From Bradyrhizobium sp. DOA9 (GTDB lineage: Bacteria; Pseudomonadota; Alphaproteobacteria; Rhizobiales; Xanthobacteraceae), in contig NZ_DF820426.1 of assembly GCF_000617845.2 (NCBI RefSeq), positions 186,001 through 250,000 on the forward strand: 64,000 bases of DNA, read 5' to 3'. The position numbers and the translations under genes were made by a program. The notes under the pieces were generated by a model. It was not told where the DNA came from, searched no databases, and saw only the letters and a program-made list of their open reading frames with translations. Below, piece after piece: positions 43,629-53,836 of the stretch; within the stretch, counting starts at the first letter, position 1, and each line of letters starts with the position of its first letter.

Positions 43629-44306
43629 CTAGCGATAGACGCTTCCGCAAAGCTCTTTCGCCGTCACATCGGTGGGCGTTGCTTCCCGCCCCGGGAAGCC
43701 GAAGCTCATGATGGTCTTAGCGATGACGCCCTCTCGATTTTTCTGGGCGAGACCTTGATCGATCAGGTCTCTGAAGCCTTTGTCCTCCGGACGAAAGCCA
43801 AAGGACGAGTAGTTGACCACCTGTTTGCCATCCACAACTTCCTTGAACGGCTCAGCGCGTTCCAATCCCTTGACGTTAGGATCCTTCAGGCTACCGATAA
43901 TAGTGCGCGGCGCCGCCGACGCGGAGCGTAGGGTTATTCGCGATGTCCGTGAAGCTGTGAATCTCCTTCGGATTGCCCGGGAGAACCACAAGCGGGTCGC
44001 CAATTGCAAGATCGGCTCGGTGAAGATGACCTGTGACATCGCACGGGTGTTATCGCCATACCGGTTGCGACGACATCGGTGCGTTTGGACACCAGACTCG
44101 AAATCAATGCAGGAAATTCGACAATGGCAAAGTCGGCGTCATTAATGCTCATCGCAGCCAGAACAGCTCTCAGGATGTCAGGGTGGATTCCCGATACCGA
44201 ACCATCTTCGTTTTTAAAGCCCCACCGCGCGACATTATATATTTTGGCTGCAAATGCGAAAGACAGCGCGCCTACCAGCAGGGCCCTTCTCGCGGTTCGG
44301 TAACTT
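43629..44306 (-). pseudogene. Amino-acid ABC transporter periplasmic binding protein (family 3), frameshifted
   Basis: A signal-like start (RRALLVGALSFAFAAKIYNV) leads into WGFKNEDGSVSGIHPDILRA and VEFPALISSLVSKRTDVVATG, the first lobe of a family 3 binding protein. After frameshifts it continues FKEVVDGKQVVNYSSFGFRPEDKG and ends PTDVTAKELCGSVYR. The middle (usually VRVAVQRG-like) is scrambled. It probably served the amino-acid cluster with the dadA-like and lyase genes. Not functional. Confidence 0.8.
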
Positions 44307-44310
44307 TCCG

Positions 44311-44757
44311 TCCCTAAGCCCTCCTAGGTCGGTTTATCGGCGGGTCCATTAGGTGTGATTTTTTGTCAAATCAGCGTTGATAGGGCATAAAACACCTGAA
44401 ATCCCAGGGGCTCGCAATCACCCAAGAGGCCGCCCATGGTCGCGGTTTGTGAAGGCAGCAGAGAAGCTGCGCAATGTCCTGCATCCGGCAGCGCCTATAA
44501 CACCGCCATCAAGGCGGCGCTTGCAATCTCACGGCGCATTTCGCCGCAGGGCTCGCGCCACCACCAGCGCACCTCAAGGCGTCTGGCGGCGCCGGCAGCA
44601 GGCCGAGAGGACCGCAAACGATCCGGAAAGCCGGGACCACCAGCTATTGCCTTCCCAAAGCCCCCGCTGCGCATAATCGGCGTCAAGCTATGCTCCGCGA
44701 GAGGTGGAATTTGGTCAAGGCTTTCCGAAGGCAGCTCGGCTGGCCTCTTGCTCACGC
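44311..44757. other. Region without a recognisable gene
   Basis: Between the broken binding-protein gene and the first DUF736 scrap. Frames are short, Arg/Ala/Pro-rich and unconvincing; probably more debris of the conjugative element. Nothing identifiable. Confidence 0.4.
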
Positions 44758-44850
44758 CTGAACGATCTCGCGTTCACCGCGCCGATATATACGCGCCTGT
44801 TCGACGACAACGAAGGCTACAGCCTGCCCTCAGGTCGAGGTTGCGCAAGA
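44758..44850 (+). pseudogene. DUF736 protein, C-terminal scrap (copy 1)
   Basis: LNDLAFTAPIYTRLFDDNEGY matches the LDDPSFNAPIYANLFDDEGG block of the second copy at 47005-47309. DUF736 genes occur in rhizobial conjugative elements near the relaxase gene. The N-terminal half is not recognisable here. Confidence 0.7.
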
Positions 44851-44975
44851 ATGGCGAGTGACTCGGCGGCCAAGCCGGCCCGTCCTGGGCTAGATCTCGA
44901 TTGGAGCGCCAGATCCCGCCGATACTCGGCACCGCGGCCGCATCAGCCGGTTGTCCGCAACTGCCGATAGTCAAG

Positions 44976-46694
44976 CTACTCCCCGAGCAACACTCTCTCG
45001 ATTGTGCGGCGCACACGCACTTTGCCGGGACCAAAATGGTAGTCTTTTATCACGCCGTCTTCCAGAGCGCGCTCGGCCAGCGTGGAGCGGTTCCGCTGCC
45101 GCAGATAGTCGTGCCACGTGTGGAAGTGATAACGCTCGATCCATATTTCCGGATCGGCCATGTTTCGGGCGATCGACCAGCCATAGGCGCCATTGCGCTG
45201 CCGGACGAGCCGAAGCTCCAGCATTTCTTGTCGAAACTGCGGCGCGTTTTTCTGCTCCACCCGATATTCGATTTCAATCACCACAGGCCCGTCGCGTCCC
45301 CTGACCGGCAACCGCACCTGCGGATCTTCGAGAAGGCTTCCCTCTTCGGCGCCTTCACCAACAGAAGGCATTCGAAATCTTAGACCGAGGAGGGGAGATG
45401 ATAGCATCAGCGAGGCTGCAACAAGCAGGGCTGTTTCAACGCCGGCGATGTCGGTGAGGTGTCCCCACCCCCAGCTACCTACAGCAAGACCGCCGGATGC
45501 GGCGGCCTGGTAGGCCGCCAGAGACCGCGCGGCGACCCAGCGGGGTGCAGAAAGTTGTACGCCGATGTTCAGCAGCGTCCAAGACAGCGTCCACCCTGTA
45601 CCAGCCAGAACCAATCCAAACGCAGCCAAGAACGGAGTGTGGCTGAGTGCCAGAACTGCAATACCCGCCGCCATGGAGAGCGCGCAGCACCTCATGGCGG
45701 CTTCGCTACTCAAGCGCTCGCGCACCAGTGAGATATTGGCCGCTCCCAGAATGGCTCCGAGGCCAAAGGCGCCCAGCATTACCCCGTACGTTGGTGCGCT
45801 GCCGAGGAGGCGATCACGTACGACCAGTGGCAACAGCGCCAGGATCGCTCCGCTGACCAACCCGAAGATGACCGTTCGGACCAACACGATCATAATAGGT
45901 GGCGAATTCGTGATGTAGCGGACCCCCAAAAGGATGGCATGCCCAAGCCGTTCCGGCGGGAGGCGAGACCGCTCGCTTGCGCGCTTCCACAAATAGAGCG
46001 CCGCGAAAAGTGGCACGAACGAGATCGTATTAAATGCGAACGCGGCCACAGTCCCGGCGGAGGCCACTATGATGCCGCCGATTGCTGGACCGGCGCTCCG
46101 GGCGATGTTGTAGCTGATGCCGTTCAAGGCGACTGCTGCCGGCAGAGCCTCCGCTGGCACCTGCTCGCCCACTGCCGCCTGCCATGCGGGTCCCAACATC
46201 GCGGTGCCACACCCGGCTGCAAAGCAGAGCCCAAGCAGAAGGTCCGGCGTAAGCAATCCTAACCAAGCGAGTATCGCTAGGGTCGCGCTGGCGGCCAAGG
46301 CAATGCCGAGTGAAATCAATGCCACGACGCGCCGATCATGCAGGTCTGCGATTGCACCGGCCGGAATGGCAATCAGCATCACCGGGAGCCCCAGAGCCGT
46401 TTGGACCAGGGCAACCCGGTCCGCTGACCTCGACATCTCCGTCATCGCCCATGCCACCCCGACGCCCTGGACCAGGCTGCCGAGATTTGAGATCAGGCTC
46501 GCGAACCAAATACGGCGGAATGTGTGGTGACGCAGAGGGGCAAGAATGCGACCTGCCCTGGCGGAGCGGAGGTGGCCTTCAGGCTCAGACGAACCCGGCT
46601 CCGTTGCTTCCGTTTTCGATCGGCCTTTCGGCTCCCCCGGATCCGGGGCGGAGCCAGTCAATGAGCGAAGCGAGCTATCTGGACACACGAACAT
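44976..46694 (-). CDS. MFS exporter (transmembrane secretion effector / EntS-like) with C-terminal soluble domain
   Basis: 572 residues, uninterrupted. After a polar stretch of about 55 residues, RRIWFASLISNLGSLVQGVGVAW starts the MFS_3 family, with about 12 hydrophobic segments to residue ~430 (AIPAGAIADLHDRR is the loop 2-3 motif). The last ~120 residues form a soluble domain (PVVIEIEYRVEQKNAPQFRQ to the end) seen in this family, with a dimeric alpha-beta-barrel-like sequence. It probably exports a small hydrophobic compound or siderophore. It is an intact gene between two DUF736 remnants in otherwise dead DNA. The start is uncertain: ATG 46694 is the farthest, and later starts before residue 50 are possible. 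Confidence 0.85.
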   Translation of the reverse strand: MFVCPDSSLRSLTGSAPDPGEPKGRSKTEATEPGSSEPEGHLRSARAGRILAPLRHHTFRRIWFASLISNLGSLVQGVGVAWAMTEMSRSADRVALVQTALGLPVMLIAIPAGAIADLHDRRVVALISLGIALAASATLAILAWLGLLTPDLLLGLCFAAGCGTAMLGPAWQAAVGEQVPAEALPAAVALNGISYNIARSAGPAIGGIIVASAGTVAAFAFNTISFVPLFAALYLWKRASERSRLPPERLGHAILLGVRYITNSPPIMIVLVRTVIFGLVSGAILALLPLVVRDRLLGSAPTYGVMLGAFGLGAILGAANISLVRERLSSEAAMRCCALSMAAGIAVLALSHTPFLAAFGLVLAGTGWTLSWTLLNIGVQLSAPRWVAARSLAAYQAAASGGLAVGSWGWGHLTDIAGVETALLVAASLMLSSPLLGLRFRMPSVGEGAEEGSLLEDPQVRLPVRGRDGPVVIEIEYRVEQKNAPQFRQEMLELRLVRQRNGAYGWSIARNMADPEIWIERYHFHTWHDYLRQRNRSTLAERALEDGVIKDYHFGPGKVRVRRTIERVLLGE

Positions 46695-47004
46695 CTGCCT
46701 TTCGGCGGACCTTTCGCGATCCTACCGATTCACGCATCAAAGAGAATACCAAGACCCACCGCAGAATTGCACTGATGACGACCCTCTCGACGGCGGATTG
46801 CTGCGCCTGGGAAAATCTGCCCCTAAGCTGACGCTTGAGGGATTCACTTGCGTGGCCGCAATCTGCATCGGTCGGACGGGGGCATGTATATAACAGCCTT
46901 TCGAGAGCCGCACCTGCTTGGGAAGGTGGTGAACAACCGCCGCGCGCCGTCTTACGGCCACCACAAACGTGTGTCGGGCCTATTTGATTGTCGAACAGGC
47001 CCGC

Positions 47005-47309
47005 ATGATAAGCCTCATGCTGAAGGACGACAAAGCTGTCCAGGGCGAGATCATGACCCTGAGCCTGCAGGCCAAGTGCGTGCGCATCATCGCCGAGACC
47101 AACCGCTCCAACGAGAACGCCCCCAGCCAACGCATCTATGTGGGCCGGGCCGAGATTGGGGCAGCCTGGTCGAAGCGAGGCGTGATTACCTCTCGCTCAA
47201 GCTCGACGATCCCTCCTTCAACGCGCCGATCTACGCCAACCTGTTCGACGACGAAGGCGGCGAAGGCTACAACCTGCTCTGGTCACGGCCCCGCGAGAAC
47301 GGCGAGTAA
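47005..47309 (+). pseudogene. DUF736 protein, frameshifted (copy 2)
   Basis: One frame gives an N-terminal half (EIMTLSLQAKCVRIIAETN, then IYVGRAEIGAAWSKRG). After one indel near 47,180 the other frame gives RDYLSLKLDDPSFNAPIYAN and GYNLLWSRPRENGE up to the natural stop. The whole domain is present but split. It lies just upstream of the relaxase remnant, the usual order in rhizobial conjugative elements. Confidence 0.85.
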
Positions 47310-47408
47310 CTTCGTCCGCCAAGCCCCGCCCGGTTAGCCGGGCGGGCAGCCTTTCCCGCTATACGAAACTGAAGGCTTTGGACCCCAATTTGATAGGCGG
47401 CGAGAACG

Positions 47409-48755
47409 ATGCTTAAGCTGCCCGTGTCGGGCGGCGCGGGCCGCGCGTTTCTTCCTGGTGCCTCTTACGGCGGCTGCAAGAGGTTCGGACGAGGGCAGGC
47501 GGCAAGCCTGGCCGCGTCGCGAATGCTAGGCGGGCGCGCTCGCAGCGCCATGGTCAAGGCGAGGCTGGTGCGACGAACGAGGTCGCCAGGGGCGTTGCGG
47601 CCCATCTAGGTTACCTGTAGCGAGACGGCGCGACCCGGGGCGGAGCGCCGGGCAAACTCTTTGGCGCTGTCGGAGAGGAAGCCGACGGCCGCGCCTTCGC
47701 CGCACGCTGTGAAGGCGACCGGCATCACTTCCGCTTCATCGTGTCGCCTGATAATGCAAGCGAGCTCGCAATTTTGCAGAGCTTCACCCGTGAGCTCATG
47801 GACCAGGCCTCCCGCGACCTCGGATCCCGGCTTGACTGGGTTGCGGTCGACCACTGGAACACCGAGCACCCGCACATCCATATCTTCGTACCGGCCGCGC
47901 CGACGACGGCAAAGATCTCGTGATTAGCCGCGATTATATCACCCGAGGCCTGCGCGCGCGCCGCTGATCTCGTCACCCTCGAGTTCGGTCCACGCTCCGA
48001 TCTTGAAATCCGCTAAGCCTTTGAAGCCGAAGTCACCGCAGAGCGATGGACCAGGCACGACCGGATGTTGGCCCGTCAAGCCGCAGGCGCGGAAGGCCTC
48101 CTTGAAGCGCGTTTGCAATCGTCGACGCGATCGATGGCCGCCTCCATCATCTCAAACTGCCCGACATCGATGCTGCCGGCGATGGGCGGCTTGGTGGTAT
48201 CGTCGAGCTTCGGCGCTTCGAGGACGCCACAGGCCGGGCGCGCGCACCGCCCTTGCGATTAGGTCGGAGCTCATGCTCGACAAACAGATTGTTGCGGAAG
48301 GCGCGACATGGCTCGATCGCCAGCTTGGCGCGCGAGAGCCTGCCGAACTCTCGCGAGCCGGCTTTGGCGCGGAAGTCCGAATCGCCTTGGAACAGCGGAT
48401 CGACGTGCTGACCGCGAAAGGACTCGCCCAGCGCGACGTCAACAAAGTCCGGCTCGGCCGCAATCTGATGGAGACCTTGCGAAACCGTGAGCTCGATCTC
48501 GTCGGTCGCCGTCTTGCCGAAGAGACCGGGCTATCGCAAAAGCCCGCCGAATCCGGTGAACAAGTTTCCGGCATTTACCGCCGAAGGCTGTCCCCGGCCT
48601 CGGGACGCTTTGCCATGATTGATAATGGCCTCGGCTTTGAGCTCGTTCCCTGGATCCCCTCGCTTGAGCATGAATTGGGCAGGCAAGTCAGCAGCATCGC
48701 AGGGTCGGGAAGCGTCGATTGGTCCTTTGGGCGCAAACGCGGCCTTTCGCGTTGA
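47409..48755 (+). pseudogene. Relaxase / mobilisation nuclease (VirD2-like, DUF3363), decayed
   Basis: In order and in changing frames: KRFGRGQAASLAASRMLGGRARSAMVKARLV, an internal TAG, then DRHHFRFIVSPDNASELAIL and LGSRLDWVAVDHWNTEHPHIHI, which contains the HxH metal-binding motif of relaxases. Then come VISRDYITRGLRAR and finally WLDRQLGAREPAELSRAGFG to DWSFGRKRGLSR, the DUF3363 tail. The N-terminal ~50 residues are missing. It would have nicked oriT of the element; now inactive. Confidence 0.88.
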
Positions 48756-48969
48756 TAGCCGCCTTGGGAGGTCCAGCCGTATGCATGAAAGCGCTCTTGG
48801 CAAGCTCCTTTTCCCCTGGTTGGGCCCCGGCGCCGTTGCCGCAACGGGAATCTGAGCCCCCTGGCGTTCTACTCAATCGCAGCTGCCTATGTTTGCGCCA
48901 GAACGCGCGCGAGCGCGACGTGCGAGCGCTTGCACTTGCCAGCTGGAGATGGGCCGAAAGGCACGATCC

Positions 48970-50932
48970 ATGTCAGCGACAAAGATCATCTGGCACCAGG
49001 TTTTCCTGTTCTGCTTGGTTGTGCTTGCGTTTCTCTGGGCATCGACCGAATGGACCGCCTGGCGGCTTCCGTTTCAGCCACGCCTCGGGGCGCCATGGTT
49101 CACGGTTGGTGGTTGGCCCGTCTATCAGCCGGCGGCCTTTTTGAGTGGTGGTTCAAGTTTGGTGCCTACGCGCCGCGGACTTTTGTGGAAGGCGGAGCCA
49201 TCGCCGCAAGCGGCGGCATCGCACATCGCGCTTGCCATGGCGCTTTCGGTCCTGCGCGCCGGCGAGGGGAAGAACGTCACACCTACTGCTTGGCAACGGT
49301 GGGCCCATATGCAGGAAGTGAACGGGCAGGGCTCCTGGGTCATGACGGGATCGTGCTCGGCCGCTTTGAAGGCCGTTATCTTCGTCACGACGGGCCAGAG
49401 CATGTCCTTTGCTTTGCCCCGACGCGCTCCGGAAACGGTGTTGGCCTCATCATTCCGACCCTGCTCACATCGCCGGCGTCAACGATTATCCACGATATCA
49501 AGGGCGAGAACTTCCAATTGACCTCTGGATGGCACTCAATTCGGGACCGTATTGCTGTTCGATCCGACCAATCCGGCGAGCGCCCGCCTACAAACCACTG
49601 CTTGAGATCCGCCGCGGCGATTGCGAGGTGAGGGACGCCCAGAACATCGCGATATCCTGGTTGAAAAGGGGCCCTGGAACGCCGCAATCATGGGAAAAGA
49701 CCAGACACTCCCTTTTGGTCGGTGCCATCCTCCCCGTCCTTTACGCCGAAGCCGACAAGACGCTCGCGGCGTCGCGAACTTTCTGGCGGACCCGTCGCGC
49801 CCGATCGAGGCCACCCTCAACGCCATGCTGGCTACGCCTCACCTTGAAACCGGCGTGCATCCTGTCGTCGCCTCCGCGGCGCGCGAGCTTCTCAACAAGA
49901 GCGAGAACGAACGATCCGGCGTGCTCTCGACTGCGATGAGCTTCCTTGGTCTTTATCGCGATCCCGTCGTTACGAAAATCACCGCTAGAAGCGATTGGCG
50001 CATCCCCGATCTTGTCGACGGCTCGAGCCCGTCTCGCGCTATCTCGTCGTGCCGCCTTCAGACATCGTCCGAACCACGCCCCTGATGCGGCTGATCCTCA
50101 ACCAGATCGGACGGCGCTTGACCGAAAGCCTCGATCAAGAGCGACGCGGGCAGAGGCTGCTCCTGATGCTGGACGAGTTTGCAGCCCTCGGCCGGCTCGA
50201 TTTCTTTGAAAGCCAGCTTGCGTTCATGGCGGGCTACGGCATCCGCAGCTTCCTGATCACACAGAGCCCGAACCAGCTCGAACGGGCCTACGGCCCGAAC
50301 CATGCCATTCTCGACAATTGCCACGTCCGGATTGCCTTTTCCACGAACTACGAGCGCACCGCGAGGCGCGTCTCCGACGCGCTTGGAACCGCAACCGAGC
50401 TGCGCGTCATGCAAAACTATGCGGGACACCGCTTGAGCCCTTGACTCGGTCACTTGATGGTCAGCCGGCAGGAGACGTCACGTCCGCTCCTCACGCCTGG
50501 CGAAGTCATGCAACTTTCGCCTTCACGAAGGGATCGTCATGATCTCGGGTGTGCATCCGGTGCGGGCGACCAAGATTCACTATTACGAGGATCCGCAGTA
50601 CCTGCGGCGCGTTATGAAGCCGCTTCGTCCCGCGCCAACCCGTGCCTCTTCTCGTCCAGATGATTGGTCAGCCCACGCCCCCATTCGCCCCTCCGCTGGG
50701 CTGATGAGCGGGCGCAAGGGGAGAAGCAATGACACGAGCGGCGGCCTGCGCCGCAAACCTGAGTTGGGTGCGCATAATGAGATTTTGATCAAGGCCCCAG
50801 TCAGTGATCACGAGTTCGATCCCAACCTCGACGACTCGGATGCACGCAGTCCAGGCGAGAACACTGATCCAGTCGATGCAGGGCGTTGCGCAAGCGGCCA
50901 GCCTTGACCCAGATGAAGATATGGAACTCTGA
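48970..50932 (+). pseudogene. traG: Type IV coupling protein TraG/VirD4, decayed
   Basis: From ATG 48970 (MSATKIIWHQVFLFCLVVLA, two N-terminal membrane segments) the protein runs through at least five frame changes. Recognised blocks are GWPVYQPAAF, PEHVLCFAPTRSGNGVGLIIP (Walker A region, Lys replaced by Asn), IIHDIKGENFQLT, ARELLNKSENERSGVLSTAM, SFLGLYRDPVV, LLLMLDEFAALGRLDFFE (Walker B), NYAGHRLSP and the C-terminal FDPNLDD and MQGVAQAASLDPDEDMEL. Length is near normal, so decay is by small indels. It was the ATPase that delivers the relaxase-DNA complex to the mating channel. Confidence 0.9.
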
Positions 50933-50942
50933 GCTGCGCAAA

Positions 50943-51372
50943 ATGAAAACGATTCAGCTCAGCGTCTATCTCAAACCGGAGACGCACAAAGCGCTTCAGT
51001 CATTCGCACATCAACGCGGAAGGCACAGTCGCTGGTCCTCGAAGCCGCGATAGCCTCCTTCCCTTCCCCTGACGATTCGGACCGGCGGGAAGCGGCCATT
51101 GCGAAGCGGCTGGACCGCATCGTGCGGCTCCTGGAGCGCCTCGAGCGCAATGATGGCATCACGCTCGAGACCATCGGCCTGCTCACCTGTTCATCCGCTT
51201 CTGGCTGACCTCAACCCCTGCGTTGCCGGAACATTCACGCCCGGCCGCGCGCGCCAAAGGCGGCGAGAGATACGACCGCTTCATTGACGCACTCGGGCGG
51301 CGGCTCGCAAGCGGATCCAGCGTCCTCAAGGAGGTCAGCATCCATATGCCCGCTACAAAGGCGTTTGAATAG
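50943..51372 (+). pseudogene. CopG / ribbon-helix-helix protein of the conjugative element, frameshifted
   Basis: MKTIQLSVYLKPETHKALQSFA is a ribbon-helix-helix start. In other frames SLVLEAAIASFPSPDDSDRREAA, RLDRIVRLLERLERND and then RYDRFIDALGRRLASGSSVL follow up to a TAG at 51370. This small gene normally follows traG in rhizobial elements and precedes trbB. No trb genes follow here. Confidence 0.82.
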
Positions 51373-51791
51373 ATCCCCGTGCGGCATAGCTGGGCCTTCA
51401 GGCACCCTGAAGCGTTGACAGTAGCTCACGGCAGCCCGATGATCTGAATGAGGTCCTATCTCTCTGTACTTCGGCCGTTTGAAGATCGGCGCGGCGCAGA
51501 CAGAGCTGCACAGCTGCAGTCAGCCATCCAGCGTTGCGCCAAATGCGGCATACAACTGGTACAGGCTAGGTCTACGGAAGGGGAATGGCTGAAAGACGAC
51601 GGCAGATTGCCGCGCCTATTGTGACGGTCCGAAGGTCGTCGCCATCACTATCTTTGGCTTTCACGAGGTATTTCTGCGCTGTTCCGGCGAGAAAGACGCG
51701 CAATCCTGCGTGATCTACCGCAAATTCAGAGAAAAACGGCGCGTCGGAACACGTACGATTTTCGCTTTAGAGGTGGAGGAGGGGAATTGTC
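51373..51791. other. Upstream region of the PotD-like operon, no gene recognised
   Basis: 419 bases between the dead conjugation module and the transporter operon. No convincing coding frame. It must contain the promoter of the operon starting at 51792, but I cannot point to clear -35/-10 boxes. Confidence 0.4.
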
Positions 51792-52832
51792 ATGAAACGT
51801 CGGACATTTTTGAAAGCACTGGGCGCCGCAGCTATAGCAGCACCCCTCCCTATCCGAGCACAGTCAAAGCGCTTCGATGGAATTACCCTAAACGTCAACA
51901 GCTATGGAGGAGATTACGATCGTATCATGACCGAGACGATCGCAAGACCACTGGCTGAGCGTACAGGACTAAAAGTAACTTATACTCCAGGCAGTTCGAC
52001 TGCGGCCGTCGCAAAAATACTCGCAGCTCCCGGCGCTGCTCCGTTCGATATCGTTCTTTGTGACAGCCCTAACATGCCCGACCTGATCAAAGCTCAAGCG
52101 ATTGATCCGGTCGATGCTGATGCCGTACCAGGCATGAAGAAGCTCCTGCCGAAAATGCGGGAGTTCGGTCAGTTCGGCTTGCCGTATTCAATCGCGTCGA
52201 TTGTTCTTACCTACAACACCAGCCGCGTCAAGGCGCCACTCTCCTCGTTTGCAGAACTGGCCGAGCCGTCGTTGAAAAATCGCGTCGCTATGCTGAATCT
52301 GGAAAACACAGGCGGCATGCTCTATTTCATTGCGATGGCGGAAGCTGGGGGAGGCAGCGTCGACAACGTGGAGCCTGCCTTCGCTGCGCTTTCAAAAGTG
52401 AAGCCGAATATCGTCTCGGTCACGCCTGCTACCGTTAGCCTAGTCCAAGTGCTGGAGCAGGAAGAGGCTTGGGCCGCTCCACTTTGGGACGGCAGGATTC
52501 ATGCTATGCGCAAAGCTGGCCGCCCGATGGCTCTGGTTCGCCCTAAGGAAGGCGTTTACTCCCTGTTGTCCTATGCGAGTCCCGTCAAGGGGACAAAACA
52601 TCCGGATGCTGTCCGGGCCTATCTGGATCAGGCAGTGTCAGACGAAGCGATCGCAGGGCTAGCGAAGTTTTTTCGATACGGTCCGACCACATCTCTGGAT
52701 CTAGGTCCAGAAGGACAAGAAGTTATTACGTACGGCGAAGCCGCTGTTGCGCAGATGAAGACCGTCGATTGGACAACGGTTTCCGAACGTCGCGCCGATT
52801 GGCTCAATAAGTTCAATCGAGAGATGCGCTAG
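51792..52832 (+). CDS. Periplasmic binding protein of a PotD/F-type (spermidine/putrescine-like) ABC transporter
   Basis: 346 residues. MKRRTFLKALGAAAIAAPLP is a Tat-like signal (RRTFLK). The mature part is an extracellular solute-binding family 1 / SBP_bac_8 fold (LNVNSYGGDYDRIMTETIARP at the start and APFDIVLCDSPNM in the hinge). A GGAGGAGGGG ribosome site precedes the ATG. It heads an operon with two permeases, an ATPase and two hydrolases, so the ligand is probably an amine-, amide- or peptide-like compound that is hydrolysed inside the cell. Base composition is less G+C-rich than the Liv operons. Confidence 0.9.
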   Translation: MKRRTFLKALGAAAIAAPLPIRAQSKRFDGITLNVNSYGGDYDRIMTETIARPLAERTGLKVTYTPGSSTAAVAKILAAPGAAPFDIVLCDSPNMPDLIKAQAIDPVDADAVPGMKKLLPKMREFGQFGLPYSIASIVLTYNTSRVKAPLSSFAELAEPSLKNRVAMLNLENTGGMLYFIAMAEAGGGSVDNVEPAFAALSKVKPNIVSVTPATVSLVQVLEQEEAWAAPLWDGRIHAMRKAGRPMALVRPKEGVYSLLSYASPVKGTKHPDAVRAYLDQAVSDEAIAGLAKFFRYGPTTSLDLGPEGQEVITYGEAAVAQMKTVDWTTVSERRADWLNKFNREMR

Positions 52833-52930
52833 ATCAGCGTCGTCACGGGGCGACTTGAGCGGAAGGTCTCTTTTGAGGACTACAACGAGTGCTGCTAGTA
52901 GGCAACCAAACAAATCATCAACGAACTCGT

Positions 52931-53836
52931 ATGTCAGACCGATTAAAGAGGAATTCTCGTCCATCGAGTCAACGGCTCCCCATGCCGGCGTGGCCGCTCC
53001 TCATCGCTCCCAGTATCGTATTGCTGCTTGTCTTCTTAGTCGGGCCGGCGCTTGGGTTGATCCGCGCTAGTTTCTTTCATGGGTCCACCCCGTTCAACGG
53101 CTCCGGGTTCTCATTCGAACAGTACGCGACGTTTTTTCTTGATTCCTACTATGTCGGAGTGCTTCTCGAGACCATCGGTTATGGCATCGTCGTTGCGCTC
53201 ATAACTCTGATTATCGGATTTCCCGTCGGATATTCTTTGGCTAGACTGCCCCCCAAGCAAAGGCGCCTTCGGTTACTTTTGGTCATTCTGCCTTTAACTC
53301 TGAGCCTCGTAGTCGTCATCTTCGGCTGGATGGTGATTCTGGGACGATCTGGGCTCGTAAACACAATTGGCCTTGCAATAGGCATCATCGACGAACCTCA
53401 GCGGCTCCTATTTAATCGAGGAGCTGTTCTCGTGGTGCTCGTCCAGCAATTTCTGCCTTTCATGATCCTTTCCATCATGAGTGTCATCTCTCAAATCGAC
53501 AGCACCCTTGAACACGCGGCGGCCAACCTGCGCGCGAACAGGTTCACGACCTTTCGGCGGGTTATCATTCCGCTCGCTCTCCCGGGAATTGCCAATGGAC
53601 TCTCGCTCGTCTTTGCCTTGACGGTTTCCGCGTTCATGACCCCGCGCTTGATCGGCGGCAACCGTGTCCAAATGCTTGGTAGTTTGATCTACGAGCAGAT
53701 CATGATCGTACTCAATTGGCCGTTCGGATCGGCGAGCGCCATGGTGTTGCTCGTTCTAGTTCTCGCCCTACTGGCTGTCGTTAACGCCTACTTCGCCAAA
53801 AAACTAATTCGCAAGAGCAAACCTAATGCGACTTGA
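52931..53836 (+). CDS. PotB-type ABC transporter permease
   Basis: 301 residues from the ATG at 52931; the frame is open 42 bases further upstream but without a good site. Six hydrophobic segments are visible, and EHAAANLRANRFTTFRRVIIPLALPG is the EAA loop (binding-protein-dependent transport permease domain) that contacts the ATPase. Its end overlaps the next permease gene by 11 bases. Confidence 0.9.
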   Translation: MSDRLKRNSRPSSQRLPMPAWPLLIAPSIVLLLVFLVGPALGLIRASFFHGSTPFNGSGFSFEQYATFFLDSYYVGVLLETIGYGIVVALITLIIGFPVGYSLARLPPKQRRLRLLLVILPLTLSLVVVIFGWMVILGRSGLVNTIGLAIGIIDEPQRLLFNRGAVLVVLVQQFLPFMILSIMSVISQIDSTLEHAAANLRANRFTTFRRVIIPLALPGIANGLSLVFALTVSAFMTPRLIGGNRVQMLGSLIYEQIMIVLNWPFGSASAMVLLVLVLALLAVVNAYFAKKLIRKSKPNAT

